A DNA stretch of 64,000 nucleotides, from contig NZ_AP019791.1 of NCBI RefSeq assembly GCF_007164525.1, positions 607,501 to 671,500 of the forward strand, written 5' to 3'. Position numbers and translations under genes: made by a program. Source of the DNA: Rubrobacter xylanophilus (GTDB taxonomy: Bacteria; Actinomycetota; Rubrobacteria; Rubrobacterales; Rubrobacteraceae). Positions 43,358 to 51,315 of this stretch are shown here, in pieces. The first letter of the stretch is position 1. The number at the start of each line of letters is the position of its first letter. The notes below the pieces were generated by a model that saw only the letters and a program-made list of their open reading frames with translations, was not told where the DNA came from and did not search any database.

Positions 43358-44212
43358 GTGCTCGTGCCGAGGATAGACGGCGAAACCACCCTGGTTGGCC
43401 TCGTCGGCCATCCGGTGTCCCACAGCCTCAGCCCGCGGATGCACAACGCCTCTTTCGCCGCGCTCGGGCTCAACTACGTCTACGTGCCGCTGGACGTGCG
43501 GCCGGAGGGGCTGGAGGCTGCAGTGAGGGGACTCGGGGCGTTGGGCTTCCGGGGCTTCAACGTCACCATGCCCCACAAGGAGGGGGTCTGCGCTCTGGTG
43601 GACCGTCTGGACGAGGCTGCCCGGGTCTCTGGGGCGGTGAACACCGTGGTCCTTGAGGAGGACGGTGTGCTTTTGGGCATGAACACCGACGGGAGCGGGT
43701 TCCTGCTCGCCTGCAGGGAGTCTGGTATAGACCCGGCCGGGAAGGTCGTACTCGTGGCCGGTGCGGGAGGGGCGGCGGCCGCCGTGGCGGTGGCGCTGCT
43801 CCGGGAGGGGGTTGCCGGGCTGAGGATAGCCAACCGGAGCCCGGAGCGTGCCGAGCGGCTGCGGGAGCGGCTCGGGGAGAAGGGGAGGCGGGTGGAGGTC
43901 TTCCCCCTCTCCCGGGTCGAGGAGGCGGCCGAGGGGGCGCACATCCTGGTGAACGCCACCTACCTCGGCATGCACGAAGGGGATCCGCTGCCCTTCCCGG
44001 AGGGAATGCTCCGGGAGGGAGTCGTCGTCTTCGACGCCGTCTACAGGCCGGGGAGGGGCACCGCCCTCGTCCGGGCTGCCCGGGAGCGCGGCCTGGTGGC
44101 GGTTTCCGGGGAGCTCATGCTCCTCTACCAGGGCGTGGAGGCCCAGAGGGTCTGGACCGGCGTGGACCCCGACGTCGGGGCGATGCGCCGGGCGCTCTCC
44201 GGGGGCGGGTAG
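43358..44212 (+). CDS. aroE: Shikimate dehydrogenase
   Basis: AroE (284 residues) reduces 3-dehydroshikimate with NADPH. It shows the substrate motif HPVSHSLSPRMHN, the catalytic lysine in NVTMPHKEGV, the aspartate in GMNTDGSGF, the nucleotide-binding loop AGAGGAAAAVA, and NRSPERAERL, where an Arg pair prefers NADP. It starts at GTG one base after mltG. No other aro gene is adjacent. Confidence 0.96.
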   Translation: MLVPRIDGETTLVGLVGHPVSHSLSPRMHNASFAALGLNYVYVPLDVRPEGLEAAVRGLGALGFRGFNVTMPHKEGVCALVDRLDEAARVSGAVNTVVLEEDGVLLGMNTDGSGFLLACRESGIDPAGKVVLVAGAGGAAAAVAVALLREGVAGLRIANRSPERAERLRERLGEKGRRVEVFPLSRVEEAAEGAHILVNATYLGMHEGDPLPFPEGMLREGVVVFDAVYRPGRGTALVRAARERGLVAVSGELMLLYQGVEAQRVWTGVDPDVGAMRRALSGGG

Positions 44213-44249
44213 GAGCGTTTTTACGTAGAGCGAATATGCGGAGGCTGCG

Positions 44250-44924
44250 TTGGCGTTCTTCAGAAAACTCGGGGATCGGGTCGTGGGCGCGCCCTCGATA
44301 CTCTCGGCGGACTTCGCGCACCTCGCCGACGAGGTGGAGCGGGCCCGCCGGGGCGGGGCCGAGCTCGTGCACTTCGACGTCATGGACAACCACTTCGTCC
44401 CCAACCTCACCGTGGGACCCGCGGTGGCCGCCTCGCTCGTCGCGGCCACCGACCTTCCGGTCGACGCCCACCTGCAGGTGGAGAACCCCGACTCGCTCAT
44501 CCCCGCGTTCATAGAGGCCGGGGTGGCCAGCATCTCCGTGCAGGTTGAGGCCGCGACCCACCTGCACCGGACGCTCGACATGATCAGGGAGGGTGGCTGC
44601 GAGGCCGGGGTCGCCCTCAACCCCACAACCCCTCCCGAGATGCTCGGCTGGGCCCTGCCCTACCTGGACTACGTGCTGGTGATGAGCGTCAACCCCGGGT
44701 TTGGGGGGCAGAGGTTCATCCCCGAGATGGTGGAGAAGGTCCGGCGCATCAGGGAGATGTGCGACCTCCCGGTCGAGGTGGACGGGGGGATCACGGCCCG
44801 GACCGCCCCGCTCATGGTCGAGGCCGGGGCGCAGGTGCTCGTGGCCGGCTCTGCCGTCTACCGCGGCGACCCGGCCGTGGAGATGCGCAGGATCATAGAG
44901 GCCGGCCGGGCCGCGCGGGGTTGA
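44250..44924 (+). CDS. rpe: Ribulose-phosphate 3-epimerase
   Basis: This TIM-barrel epimerase (224 residues) interconverts ribulose 5-phosphate and xylulose 5-phosphate. Landmarks are APSILSADFAHL, HFDVMDNHFVPNLTVGP, DAHLQVENPD, VMSVNPGFGGQRF and VEVDGGI, with the catalytic aspartates in HFDVMD and VEVDGG. DNHF and HLQVE replace the more usual DGxF and HLMIE. It starts at TTG after GCGGAGG. Ribulose 5-phosphate is the direct substrate of the DHBP synthase encoded in the rib operon just downstream. Confidence 0.96.
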   Translation: MAFFRKLGDRVVGAPSILSADFAHLADEVERARRGGAELVHFDVMDNHFVPNLTVGPAVAASLVAATDLPVDAHLQVENPDSLIPAFIEAGVASISVQVEAATHLHRTLDMIREGGCEAGVALNPTTPPEMLGWALPYLDYVLVMSVNPGFGGQRFIPEMVEKVRRIREMCDLPVEVDGGITARTAPLMVEAGAQVLVAGSAVYRGDPAVEMRRIIEAGRAARG

Positions 44925-44925
44925 G

Positions 44926-44954
44926 TTGTCGCCCGGCGCGGCGTGTGGTAGTTT
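44926..44954 (+). promoter_or_regulatory. Promoter of the riboflavin operon
   Basis: A TTGTCG -35 (44926-44931), a 17-bp spacer and a TAGTTT -10 (44949-44954) place the start near 44961, just upstream of the FMN riboswitch. The -35 begins 2 nt after the rpe stop codon. Confidence 0.6.
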
Positions 44955-44965
44955 TGCAGCGGTAA

Positions 44966-45110
44966 CTTTCGGGGGCGGGTGGAATTCCCGCACCGGCGGT
45001 GAGCCCGGCTTCTCTACGGAGCCCGGGGAGCCCGCGACCCCCCGCCTGCGCGGGGGTGGAGCCGGTGAGAATCCGGCGCCGACGGTGATAGTCCGGATGG
45101 GAGAAAGGAA
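44966..45110 (+). ncRNA. FMN riboswitch (RFN element)
   Basis: The sequence follows the RFN consensus: TTCGGGGGCGGGTGGAATTC, CCGGCGGTGAGCCC, AGCCCGCGACCC, GGAGCCGGTGAGAATCCGG, GCCGACGGTGATAGTCCGG and ATGGGAGAAAGG. The P1 helix pairs CTTTC (44966-44970) with GAAAG (45103-45107), which is part of the AAAGGAAG ribosome site of ribD. FMN binding should therefore hide the Shine-Dalgarno and stop translation. No terminator hairpin follows. The variable arm near 45035-45055 is a GC-rich hairpin. Confidence 0.95.
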
Positions 45111-45113
45111 GTC

Positions 45114-46247
45114 TTGGCACGCGAGAAGTCCTTCATGGATCTCGCCCGCGACCTCGCCGAGCGCGGGCGTTACACGGCGGCACCGAACCCGCTCGTCGGG
45201 GCGGTCGTGGTGCGCGATGGGACCGTCGTTGGCGAGGGCTGGCATGTGCGTCCCGGCGAGGAGCACGCCGAAGCCATGGCCCTGCGGCGGGCCGGGCCCG
45301 CGGCCCGCGGGGCGACCATGTACGTCACCCTCGAGCCCTGCAACCACCACCTCAGGACGCCCGGGCCGCCGTGTGCCGAGGCAGTGCTCCGGGCCGGCAT
45401 CCGGCGGCTGGTCGTCGGGCACGTGGATCCCAACCCCCGGGTGAACGGCCGCAGTCTCCGGAGGCTGCGGGAGGCCGGGGTGGAGGTCGAGGTTCTCGAC
45501 GATCCGGTCTTCGAGCTGCAGAACGAGAGGTTCTTCTTCGCGATGCGCGAGGGGCGACCCTTCGTGCACCTCAAGCTGGCGGTGACGCTGGACGGCAGGA
45601 TCGCCGCCTCCGGCGGCGACTCGCGGTGGGTCACCGGATCCGAGGCCCGGCTGCGGGCCCACGCCCTGCGGGCGGAGGCCGGGGCGGTGTTGATCGGCGC
45701 CGGTACGATGCGGGCCGACGACCCGCTGCTCACCCCGCGGGGCCTGCCCGAGGAGCCCCCGCGGGTGCTGCGGGCCGTTCTGGACCCGCGCCTGACCATC
45801 CCGGAGTCCTCGCGGCTGGTGAGCACCGCCGCCGAATGGCCGCTGGTGGTGTTCTGCGGGGAGGGGGTCTCCCCGCAGAGGAGGCAGCGGCTCGAGGCCG
45901 CCGGGGTCGCGGTGGAGGTGGTGCCGGCCGGCGAGGAGGGACTCGACCTGGGGGTCGTTCTGGAGCGGCTACGGGTTCGGGGGACGAGCGGGGTGCTCGT
46001 CGAGGGCGGCGGAGAGACCGCCCGGCGGTTTCTGGCCGATGGTCTGGTCGACAAGGTGACGCTCTTCTACGCCCCGAAGCTGGTGGGGGCCGACGGGGTG
46101 CCCGTGGTCGGCGGGCTGGGGGTCGGGAAGATGGCCGAGGCGCTGCGCTTCTCCTTCGCCGGCGTGGAGAGGCTCGGCGAGGATCTCGCTGTGACGCTGT
46201 ATCCGTACAGGAGCGAGGAAGGAAGGGATGTTCACCGGGCTGGTTGA
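45114..46247 (+). CDS. ribD: Riboflavin biosynthesis deaminase/reductase RibD
   Basis: This bifunctional enzyme (377 residues) has an N-terminal cytidine-deaminase-like domain with the zinc site HAEAM and LEPCNHH...PPCAEAV, and a C-terminal reductase domain (HLKLAVTLDGRIA, SRWVTG, LLTPRGLP, GVLVEGGGETA). The deaminase loop reads LRTPGPPC, one residue longer than the common GRTPPC. It starts at TTG within reach of AAAGGAAG, the element masked by the riboswitch. The 3' end overlaps ribE by 20 nt. Confidence 0.97.
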   Translation: MAREKSFMDLARDLAERGRYTAAPNPLVGAVVVRDGTVVGEGWHVRPGEEHAEAMALRRAGPAARGATMYVTLEPCNHHLRTPGPPCAEAVLRAGIRRLVVGHVDPNPRVNGRSLRRLREAGVEVEVLDDPVFELQNERFFFAMREGRPFVHLKLAVTLDGRIAASGGDSRWVTGSEARLRAHALRAEAGAVLIGAGTMRADDPLLTPRGLPEEPPRVLRAVLDPRLTIPESSRLVSTAAEWPLVVFCGEGVSPQRRQRLEAAGVAVEVVPAGEEGLDLGVVLERLRVRGTSGVLVEGGGETARRFLADGLVDKVTLFYAPKLVGADGVPVVGGLGVGKMAEALRFSFAGVERLGEDLAVTLYPYRSEEGRDVHRAG

Positions 46248-46863
46248 GGAGGTGGGCCGGGTCGTGGGGGTCGGGGAGGGAGGGATGCGCTCCCTCTGCG
46301 TCGCGGCGCGAAAGGTGCTCGAGGGAACCCGGGAGGGCGACTCGATCGCCGTCAACGGGGTGTGTCTCACCGTGGAGTGGAGGGACGGTGAGGTGCTGGC
46401 GTTCAACGCCATGCCCGAAACCCTCAGGAGGACGGCTCTCGGCGGGCTGCGTCCCGGGAGCCCCGTCAACCTGGAGCGGGCCATGCCCGCCGGGGGGCGG
46501 TTCGGGGGGCATTTCGTGCAGGGGCACGTGGACGGGGTGGGGGAGGTTCTCGACGTCAGGCCCGAGGGCGGGGCGGAGATCTGGACCTTCCGCGCTCCGG
46601 AGAGCGTGCTGCGCTACACGGTGGAGAAGGGGAGCATCTGCGTCGACGGGATAAGCCTCACCGTCGTCTCGGTGAAAGAGAACTCGTTCACCGTCTCCAT
46701 CTTGCCGCAGACTAAAGAGAGTACCAACCTCGAGGAACTGGAGGTCGGAGAGAGGGTGAACCTGGAGGCGGATCTGATCGGCAAGTACGTCGAGCGGCTG
46801 CTGCCGCAGGCTGTCAAGTCGTCTGGTGGTTTCGAGAGGAGCGTGGATCGGGATGCCGTTTAG
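46228..46863 (+). CDS. ribE: Riboflavin synthase, alpha subunit
   Basis: RibE (211 residues) dismutates two 6,7-dimethyl-8-ribityllumazines to riboflavin. It shows the two repeated lumazine-binding barrels, MFTGLVEEVGRV...SIAVNGVCLTV and GHFVQGHVDGVGEV...SICVDGISLTVVSV, and a C-terminal trimerisation helix. The ATG lies inside the end of ribD after GGAAGGG. The last codons overlap the ribBA start. Confidence 0.97.
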   Translation: MFTGLVEEVGRVVGVGEGGMRSLCVAARKVLEGTREGDSIAVNGVCLTVEWRDGEVLAFNAMPETLRRTALGGLRPGSPVNLERAMPAGGRFGGHFVQGHVDGVGEVLDVRPEGGAEIWTFRAPESVLRYTVEKGSICVDGISLTVVSVKENSFTVSILPQTKESTNLEELEVGERVNLEADLIGKYVERLLPQAVKSSGGFERSVDRDAV

Positions 46864-48055
46864 CCCGGTAGAGGAGATCATCGAGGAGATAAGAGCCGGC
46901 AGGATGGTCATCGTCTGCGACGACGAGGACCGCGAGAACGAGGGCGACCTCACCGTAGCGGCGGAGCTCGTCACCCCCGAGCACATCAACTTCATGGCCA
47001 AGTACGGCAGGGGGCTCATCTGCCTGCCGATGGCCGAGGAGCTCATAGAGCGCCTGCAGATCCCGGAGATGGTGCGCCACAACTCCTCGAGGCTCGGCAC
47101 CGCCTTCACGGTCTCCATAGAGGCCCGGGAGGGGATCTCCACGGGGATCTCGGCGGCCGACAGGGCGCACACCTGCAGGGTTGCGGTCTCCGACGAGGCG
47201 GGGCCTGAGGACATAGTGATGCCGGGGCACGTCTTTCCTTTGAAGGCCAGGAGGGGAGGGGTTCTGCAGCGGCCGGGGCAGACGGAGGCTGCGGTGGACC
47301 TGGCGCGCCTTGCGGGGCTCAAGCCCGCCGGGGTGATCTGCGAGGTGATGAAGGACGACGGGACGATGGCCCGGGTGCCGGATCTGGAGCGCTTCTCCAG
47401 GGAGCACGGCATAAAGATGGTCACCGTCGCCCAGATCATCGAGTATCGCCGGGCCTACGAGACCCAGGTGCACTGCGCCGCCCAGACCCGCCTGCCCACG
47501 CCCTTCGGGGAGTTCCGGCTCAGGGCCTACGAGAACGACGTCGACGAGCTCACCCACCTGGCGCTGATCATGGGCGAGCCCGAGGGCAAGGAGGAGGTGC
47601 TGGTCAGGATCCACTCGGCCTGCCTGACGGGGGATGCGCTGCACTCGCTGCGGTGCGACTGCGGGGAGCAGCTGAGATCGGCCATGGAGCGCGTCGCCGC
47701 CGAGGGCGAGGGGGTCATCGTCTACATGCAGCAGGAGGGCCGGGGGATCGGGCTCCTGAACAAGATGAAGGCCTACCACCTGCAGGACGAGGGCCTGGAC
47801 ACCGTGGAGGCCAACCAGAAGCTCGGGCTGGCCCCGGACCTCAGGGACTACGGGATAGCCGCCCAGATCCTCAAGGACCTGGGCCTGGAGAAGATCCGCC
47901 TGCTCACCAACAACCTGACCAAGGTGGTGGGGCTGCAGGGCTTCGGGTTGGCCATCAGCGAGCGCGTCCCGATAGAGGTGCCGCCGAACGGCCACAACGA
48001 GCGCTACCTGCGCACCAAGCGGGAGAAGCTCAACCACATTCTCAAGGAGGTCTGA
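46853..48055 (+). CDS. ribBA: Bifunctional DHBP synthase/GTP cyclohydrolase II
   Basis: RibBA (400 residues) makes both riboflavin precursors. The N-terminal half is 3,4-dihydroxy-2-butanone 4-phosphate synthase ([11 protein letters not shown] acidic loop, [32 protein letters not shown]). The C-terminal half is GTP cyclohydrolase II with the zinc cysteines in [18 protein letters not shown] and [17 protein letters not shown] 46853 lies within the ribE tail. A GTG 27 nt upstream in frame is less likely. The ribH ATG overlaps its stop. Confidence 0.97.
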   Translation: MPFSPVEEIIEEIRAGRMVIVCDDEDRENEGDLTVAAELVTPEHINFMAKYGRGLICLPMAEELIERLQIPEMVRHNSSRLGTAFTVSIEAREGISTGISAADRAHTCRVAVSDEAGPEDIVMPGHVFPLKARRGGVLQRPGQTEAAVDLARLAGLKPAGVICEVMKDDGTMARVPDLERFSREHGIKMVTVAQIIEYRRAYETQVHCAAQTRLPTPFGEFRLRAYENDVDELTHLALIMGEPEGKEEVLVRIHSACLTGDALHSLRCDCGEQLRSAMERVAAEGEGVIVYMQQEGRGIGLLNKMKAYHLQDEGLDTVEANQKLGLAPDLRDYGIAAQILKDLGLEKIRLLTNNLTKVVGLQGFGLAISERVPIEVPPNGHNERYLRTKREKLNHILKEV

Positions 48056-48597
48056 TGGAGCGCTCCGGACGCGTGAGGCACATAGAGGGTCACCTCTCGG
48101 CCGCCGGACGTTCCTTCGGCATCGTGGCCTCCCGGTTCAACGACTTCGTCGTCCGGCGGCTTCTGGAGGGGGCGCTGGAGGCCATAGAACGCCACGGGGG
48201 CGACCTCGAGTCCGTGGAGGTGGCCTGGGTTCCGGGCTCCTACGAGATACCGCTGGCCGCAAAGAAGATGGCCCTCTCGGGACGCTACGACGCGGTGATC
48301 TGCCTCGGCGCCGTCATCCGGGGCGCCACCGCCCACTTCGACTACGTGGCGGGCGGGGCGGCGAGTGGGATCTCCGCCGCCGCGCTGGAGAGCGGGGTGC
48401 CGGTCATCTTCGGGGTGATCACCACCGACACCATCGAACAGGCAGTCGAGCGGGCCGGCACGAAGCTGGGGAACAAGGGCTTCGAGGCCGCCGTGAGTGC
48501 CATGGAGATGGCCGACCTCATGCCCCGCCTGGCGGGCGGGGCGGAGGATCTCAGGCCCCGGCGGCCGGAACCGGCCGGACGGCCTTCTGGACCTTGA
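48055..48597 (+). CDS. ribH: 6,7-dimethyl-8-ribityllumazine synthase
   Basis: RibH (180 residues) forms the lumazine from DHBP and the ribitylaminopyrimidine. It has [65 protein letters not shown] and the [17 protein letters not shown] helix. The catalytic histidine is in TAHFDY. The tail ([16 protein letters not shown]) is longer than usual, and its codons are the antisense of the rpmB 3' end. The start overlaps the ribBA stop (TGATG). Confidence 0.97.
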   Translation: MERSGRVRHIEGHLSAAGRSFGIVASRFNDFVVRRLLEGALEAIERHGGDLESVEVAWVPGSYEIPLAAKKMALSGRYDAVICLGAVIRGATAHFDYVAGGAASGISAAALESGVPVIFGVITTDTIEQAVERAGTKLGNKGFEAAVSAMEMADLMPRLAGGAEDLRPRRPEPAGRPSGP

Positions 48598-48766
48598 AAC
48601 CCTTAAGACACGAGGTGCAGACCCACACCTTCCTGGTGGCGCCACCCTCCTGGATCCTGACCTTCTGGAGGTTCGGGTTCCAGCGCCGCCGGGTGGCCCG
48701 CAGCGAGTGGCTGCGCGCGTTGCCGAAGCTCGGACCCTTTCCGCACGAATAACAAACTTTCGCCAC
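48551..48766 (-). CDS. rpmB: 50S ribosomal protein L28, zinc-binding form
   Basis: This is the 71-residue L28 with [30 protein letters not shown] and [13 protein letters not shown]. Both CxxC pairs are present (the C+ form), so no zinc-free paralogue pattern is seen here. It starts at GTG with TAGGAGAG upstream. It overlaps the 3' end of ribH by 47 bp on the opposite strand. It is divergent from fakA across 147 nt that hold promoters for both genes. Confidence 0.96.
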   Translation of the reverse strand: MAKVCYSCGKGPSFGNARSHSLRATRRRWNPNLQKVRIQEGGATRKVWVCTSCLKGFKVQKAVRPVPAAGA

Positions 48767-48913
48767 GAGAACTCTCCTATGCTAGGATACCGCTCAACAG
48801 CCCTGGTCCCCGGTGAGTTCCGGATGCCCGGGAACCGGCGGAAAATTGTACCAGATATTCGGGGGCTGCGGCCCGGAGGTTGATGGAGAGGGATTGACGG
48901 CGGCAGGAACGGT

Positions 48914-50503
48914 GTGGCGGTGACGGTAAGGCTGGCGTTCATCGTGGCTGCGGCGCACGCGGCCCTGAAGGCCCAGGCGGCCCGGATAAACGAGCTCAAC
49001 GTCTACCCGGTTCCAGACGGGGACACCGGGACCAACATGCTGCTCACGCTGGAGAGCGTGCTCAAGGAGACCTCGGGTCGCTCCTACGATTCGGTGGAGG
49101 CCGCGGTGAAGGCCGGGGCCCGGGCGGCGCTCATGGGGGCGCGGGGGAACTCCGGGGTCATACTGTCGCAGATGATAAGGGGCGCCTGCGAGGTGCTGGC
49201 GCGGAGGACGACTTTCACCGCCGAGGACTTCGCGGCGGCGCTCGAGGGTGCCGAGCGGCGGGCGTACGCCTCCATCCGCCAGCCGGTGGAGGGGACGATG
49301 CTGACCGTGATCCGGGACGCCGCCCGCGCCGCCCGCGAGGCCCTCAAGGAGAAGGGAGCGGATCTGCCGACGGTGATCCGGGCGGCGGCGCGGGAGGCCC
49401 ACGCCTCGGTGCGCAGGACCCCCCAGCTTTTGGGGGTTCTCCGGGAGGCCGGGGTGGTGGATGCCGGGGGGTTGGGGGTGGCGGTGATCCTGGACGGTCT
49501 CTACGCCTGCGTGAGCGGCAAGCGGGTCGAGGAGGAGGAATCCGCCCCGGAGGAGGGCGGCGCTCCGGACCTCGAGGCCATACACGCCGCCGAGGAGGCG
49601 TGGGGCTACTGCACCGAGTTCTTCGTCAACGGCTTCTCCGGGGACCCGCGGGAGCTCGAGGAGTGGATGCACGGGGCGGGCAAGAGCGTTCTCGTCGTCG
49701 CCGACGAGGATCTGGTAAAGGTCCACCTGCACACCCAGGACCCCGGCCGCGCCCTCTCCTATGCTTCCGGCTACGGCAGGCTCTCCGGGGTGAAGGTCGA
49801 GGACATGGAGGCGCAGGTCCGTTCCCGCAGCGAGGAGGAGGTTCCGGCGCGGGAGCTCGCGGTGGTGGCCGCCAGTCGCGGGGAGGGCAACCGCGGGATG
49901 TTCGAGGCCATGGGGGTTCTCGTGGTGGAGGGCGGCCAGGGGGCCAACCCCAGCGCCGCCGATCTGCTGCGGGCCGTGGAGCGCAGCGGTGCGCGGGAGG
50001 TGGTCCTGTTGCCCAACAACAAGAACATCGTCCCCACCGCGGAGCAGGTCGCGGAGATGTCCGAGGCGCGGGTGCACGTCCTGCCGACGACGAGCATCGC
50101 GGCCGGGCTCGCCACCATGGTCGGCTACGACCCGGAGGGGGAGCCCGAGGAGGTGGTGGGAGAGATGCGCGAGATACTCCAGGGGTTGCGTTGTGCGGAG
50201 ATCACCCGCGCGGTGCGTAGCGCCCGGGTGGAAGGGCGCAAGGTGCCCGAGGGGGCGTTCATCGGGTTGCTCGACGGCGCTCTCGTCGCGGTGGGTGAGA
50301 GCGTGGAGGAGGCAGCCGTTCAGGTCTGCCGCACCCTCGTGGAGGACGGGGCGGAGATCGTCACCCTGCTGTGCGGCGAGGGTCTGGAAGAGGAGGAGCT
50401 TGGGCGACTGCTCGAGAGGGTGCGCGGGCTGGACGAGGAGCTCGAGGTCGAGGTGAAGCGGGGCGGGCAGCCCCTCTACCCGCTGCAGGTGGTGGCCGAA
50501 TGA
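48914..50503 (+). CDS. DhaL-domain fatty acid kinase FakA-like protein
   Basis: This 529-residue protein has an N-terminal DhaL ATP-binding domain (ELNVYPVPDGDTGTNMLLT, with the metal-binding aspartates in VPDGDTG; MGARGNSGVILSQ) and the FakA middle and C-terminal domains (WGYCTEFFVNG, VKVHLHTQDPG, VVLLPNNKNIVPTAEQ, VHVLPTTSIAAGLATM). FakA phosphorylates fatty acids held by FakB (DegV) proteins. The next gene is a DegV protein in ATGA overlap, and plsX lies 5 kb downstream. The GTG start follows a weak AGGAAC. Confidence 0.92.
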   Translation: MAVTVRLAFIVAAAHAALKAQAARINELNVYPVPDGDTGTNMLLTLESVLKETSGRSYDSVEAAVKAGARAALMGARGNSGVILSQMIRGACEVLARRTTFTAEDFAAALEGAERRAYASIRQPVEGTMLTVIRDAARAAREALKEKGADLPTVIRAAAREAHASVRRTPQLLGVLREAGVVDAGGLGVAVILDGLYACVSGKRVEEEESAPEEGGAPDLEAIHAAEEAWGYCTEFFVNGFSGDPRELEEWMHGAGKSVLVVADEDLVKVHLHTQDPGRALSYASGYGRLSGVKVEDMEAQVRSRSEEEVPARELAVVAASRGEGNRGMFEAMGVLVVEGGQGANPSAADLLRAVERSGAREVVLLPNNKNIVPTAEQVAEMSEARVHVLPTTSIAAGLATMVGYDPEGEPEEVVGEMREILQGLRCAEITRAVRSARVEGRKVPEGAFIGLLDGALVAVGESVEEAAVQVCRTLVEDGAEIVTLLCGEGLEEEELGRLLERVRGLDEELEVEVKRGGQPLYPLQVVAE

Positions 50504-51315
50504 CCACCGCCGTGGTCACCGACTCCACCACGAGCCTCCTCCCCGGTTACGAGGAGCGTCCGGACCTGCGGGTCGTGCCGCTCACCTTCCACTTCGGGCC
50601 GGACGAGACCTACACGGACAAGGTGGACCTCACCGACGAGGAGTTCTACCGGCGGTTGCGGGAGGCCAGGGAGTTTCCCACCACCTCCCAACCCTCCACG
50701 GGAGCCTTCGTCGAGGCCTACGAGGCGCTCGATGCCTACGACGACATACTCGTCCTGACCATCTCGCGGGCCTTCAGCGGCACCTACGACTCGGCGGTCG
50801 CCGCGGCCCAGATGGTCGATCGGCGGGTGGAGGTCGTCGACACCCGGAGCGCGGAGATGGGCTCGGGGCTCGTGCTGCGGGAGGCGATCCGGGCCATAGA
50901 CGAAGGGGCCAGCTTCGAGGAGGTGCGCCGGGCGGCCGAGGCCGCGGTCCGGCGGGTGAGGGTGTTCTTCGCGGTCGGGACCCTCGAATACCTGGCCAAG
51001 AGCGGCCGGATCGGCCGGGCCCAGCGGCTGGTAGGCACCGCGCTGGATATCCGGCCGGTGCTCACGATCCGGGAAGGAGAGGTCGTGCCTTTCAAGCGGA
51101 CCAGGGGTCGGCGGCGGCAGATGGAGACCATAGCCGAGCAGCTGCGCCCGGCGATCGAGGAGGGACGGACGCTGTTCTTCGGTCACGTCGACGCTCGGGA
51201 CACCCTGGAGGAGCTGGGCAGGAAACTCGGGATCGGGGACATGCTGGTGGCCAGGATCGGCGGCGTCGTCGGGTGCCACGTGGGACCCGGGGCGTATGGC
51301 GTGGCCTTCCTCTAG
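50500..51315 (+). CDS. DegV/FakB family fatty-acid-binding protein
   Basis: DegV-family protein (271 residues) with VVTDSTTSLLPGY, the fatty-acid-binding block FPTTSQPSTGAFVEAYE, LTISRAFSGTYDSAV and the C-terminal GPGAYGVAFL. FakB proteins bind a fatty acid and present its carboxylate to FakA. It directly follows and overlaps the fakA-like gene, so the two most likely form the kinase. Its last 20 nt overlap recG. Confidence 0.92.
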   Translation: MTTAVVTDSTTSLLPGYEERPDLRVVPLTFHFGPDETYTDKVDLTDEEFYRRLREAREFPTTSQPSTGAFVEAYEALDAYDDILVLTISRAFSGTYDSAVAAAQMVDRRVEVVDTRSAEMGSGLVLREAIRAIDEGASFEEVRRAAEAAVRRVRVFFAVGTLEYLAKSGRIGRAQRLVGTALDIRPVLTIREGEVVPFKRTRGRRRQMETIAEQLRPAIEEGRTLFFGHVDARDTLEELGRKLGIGDMLVARIGGVVGCHVGPGAYGVAFL

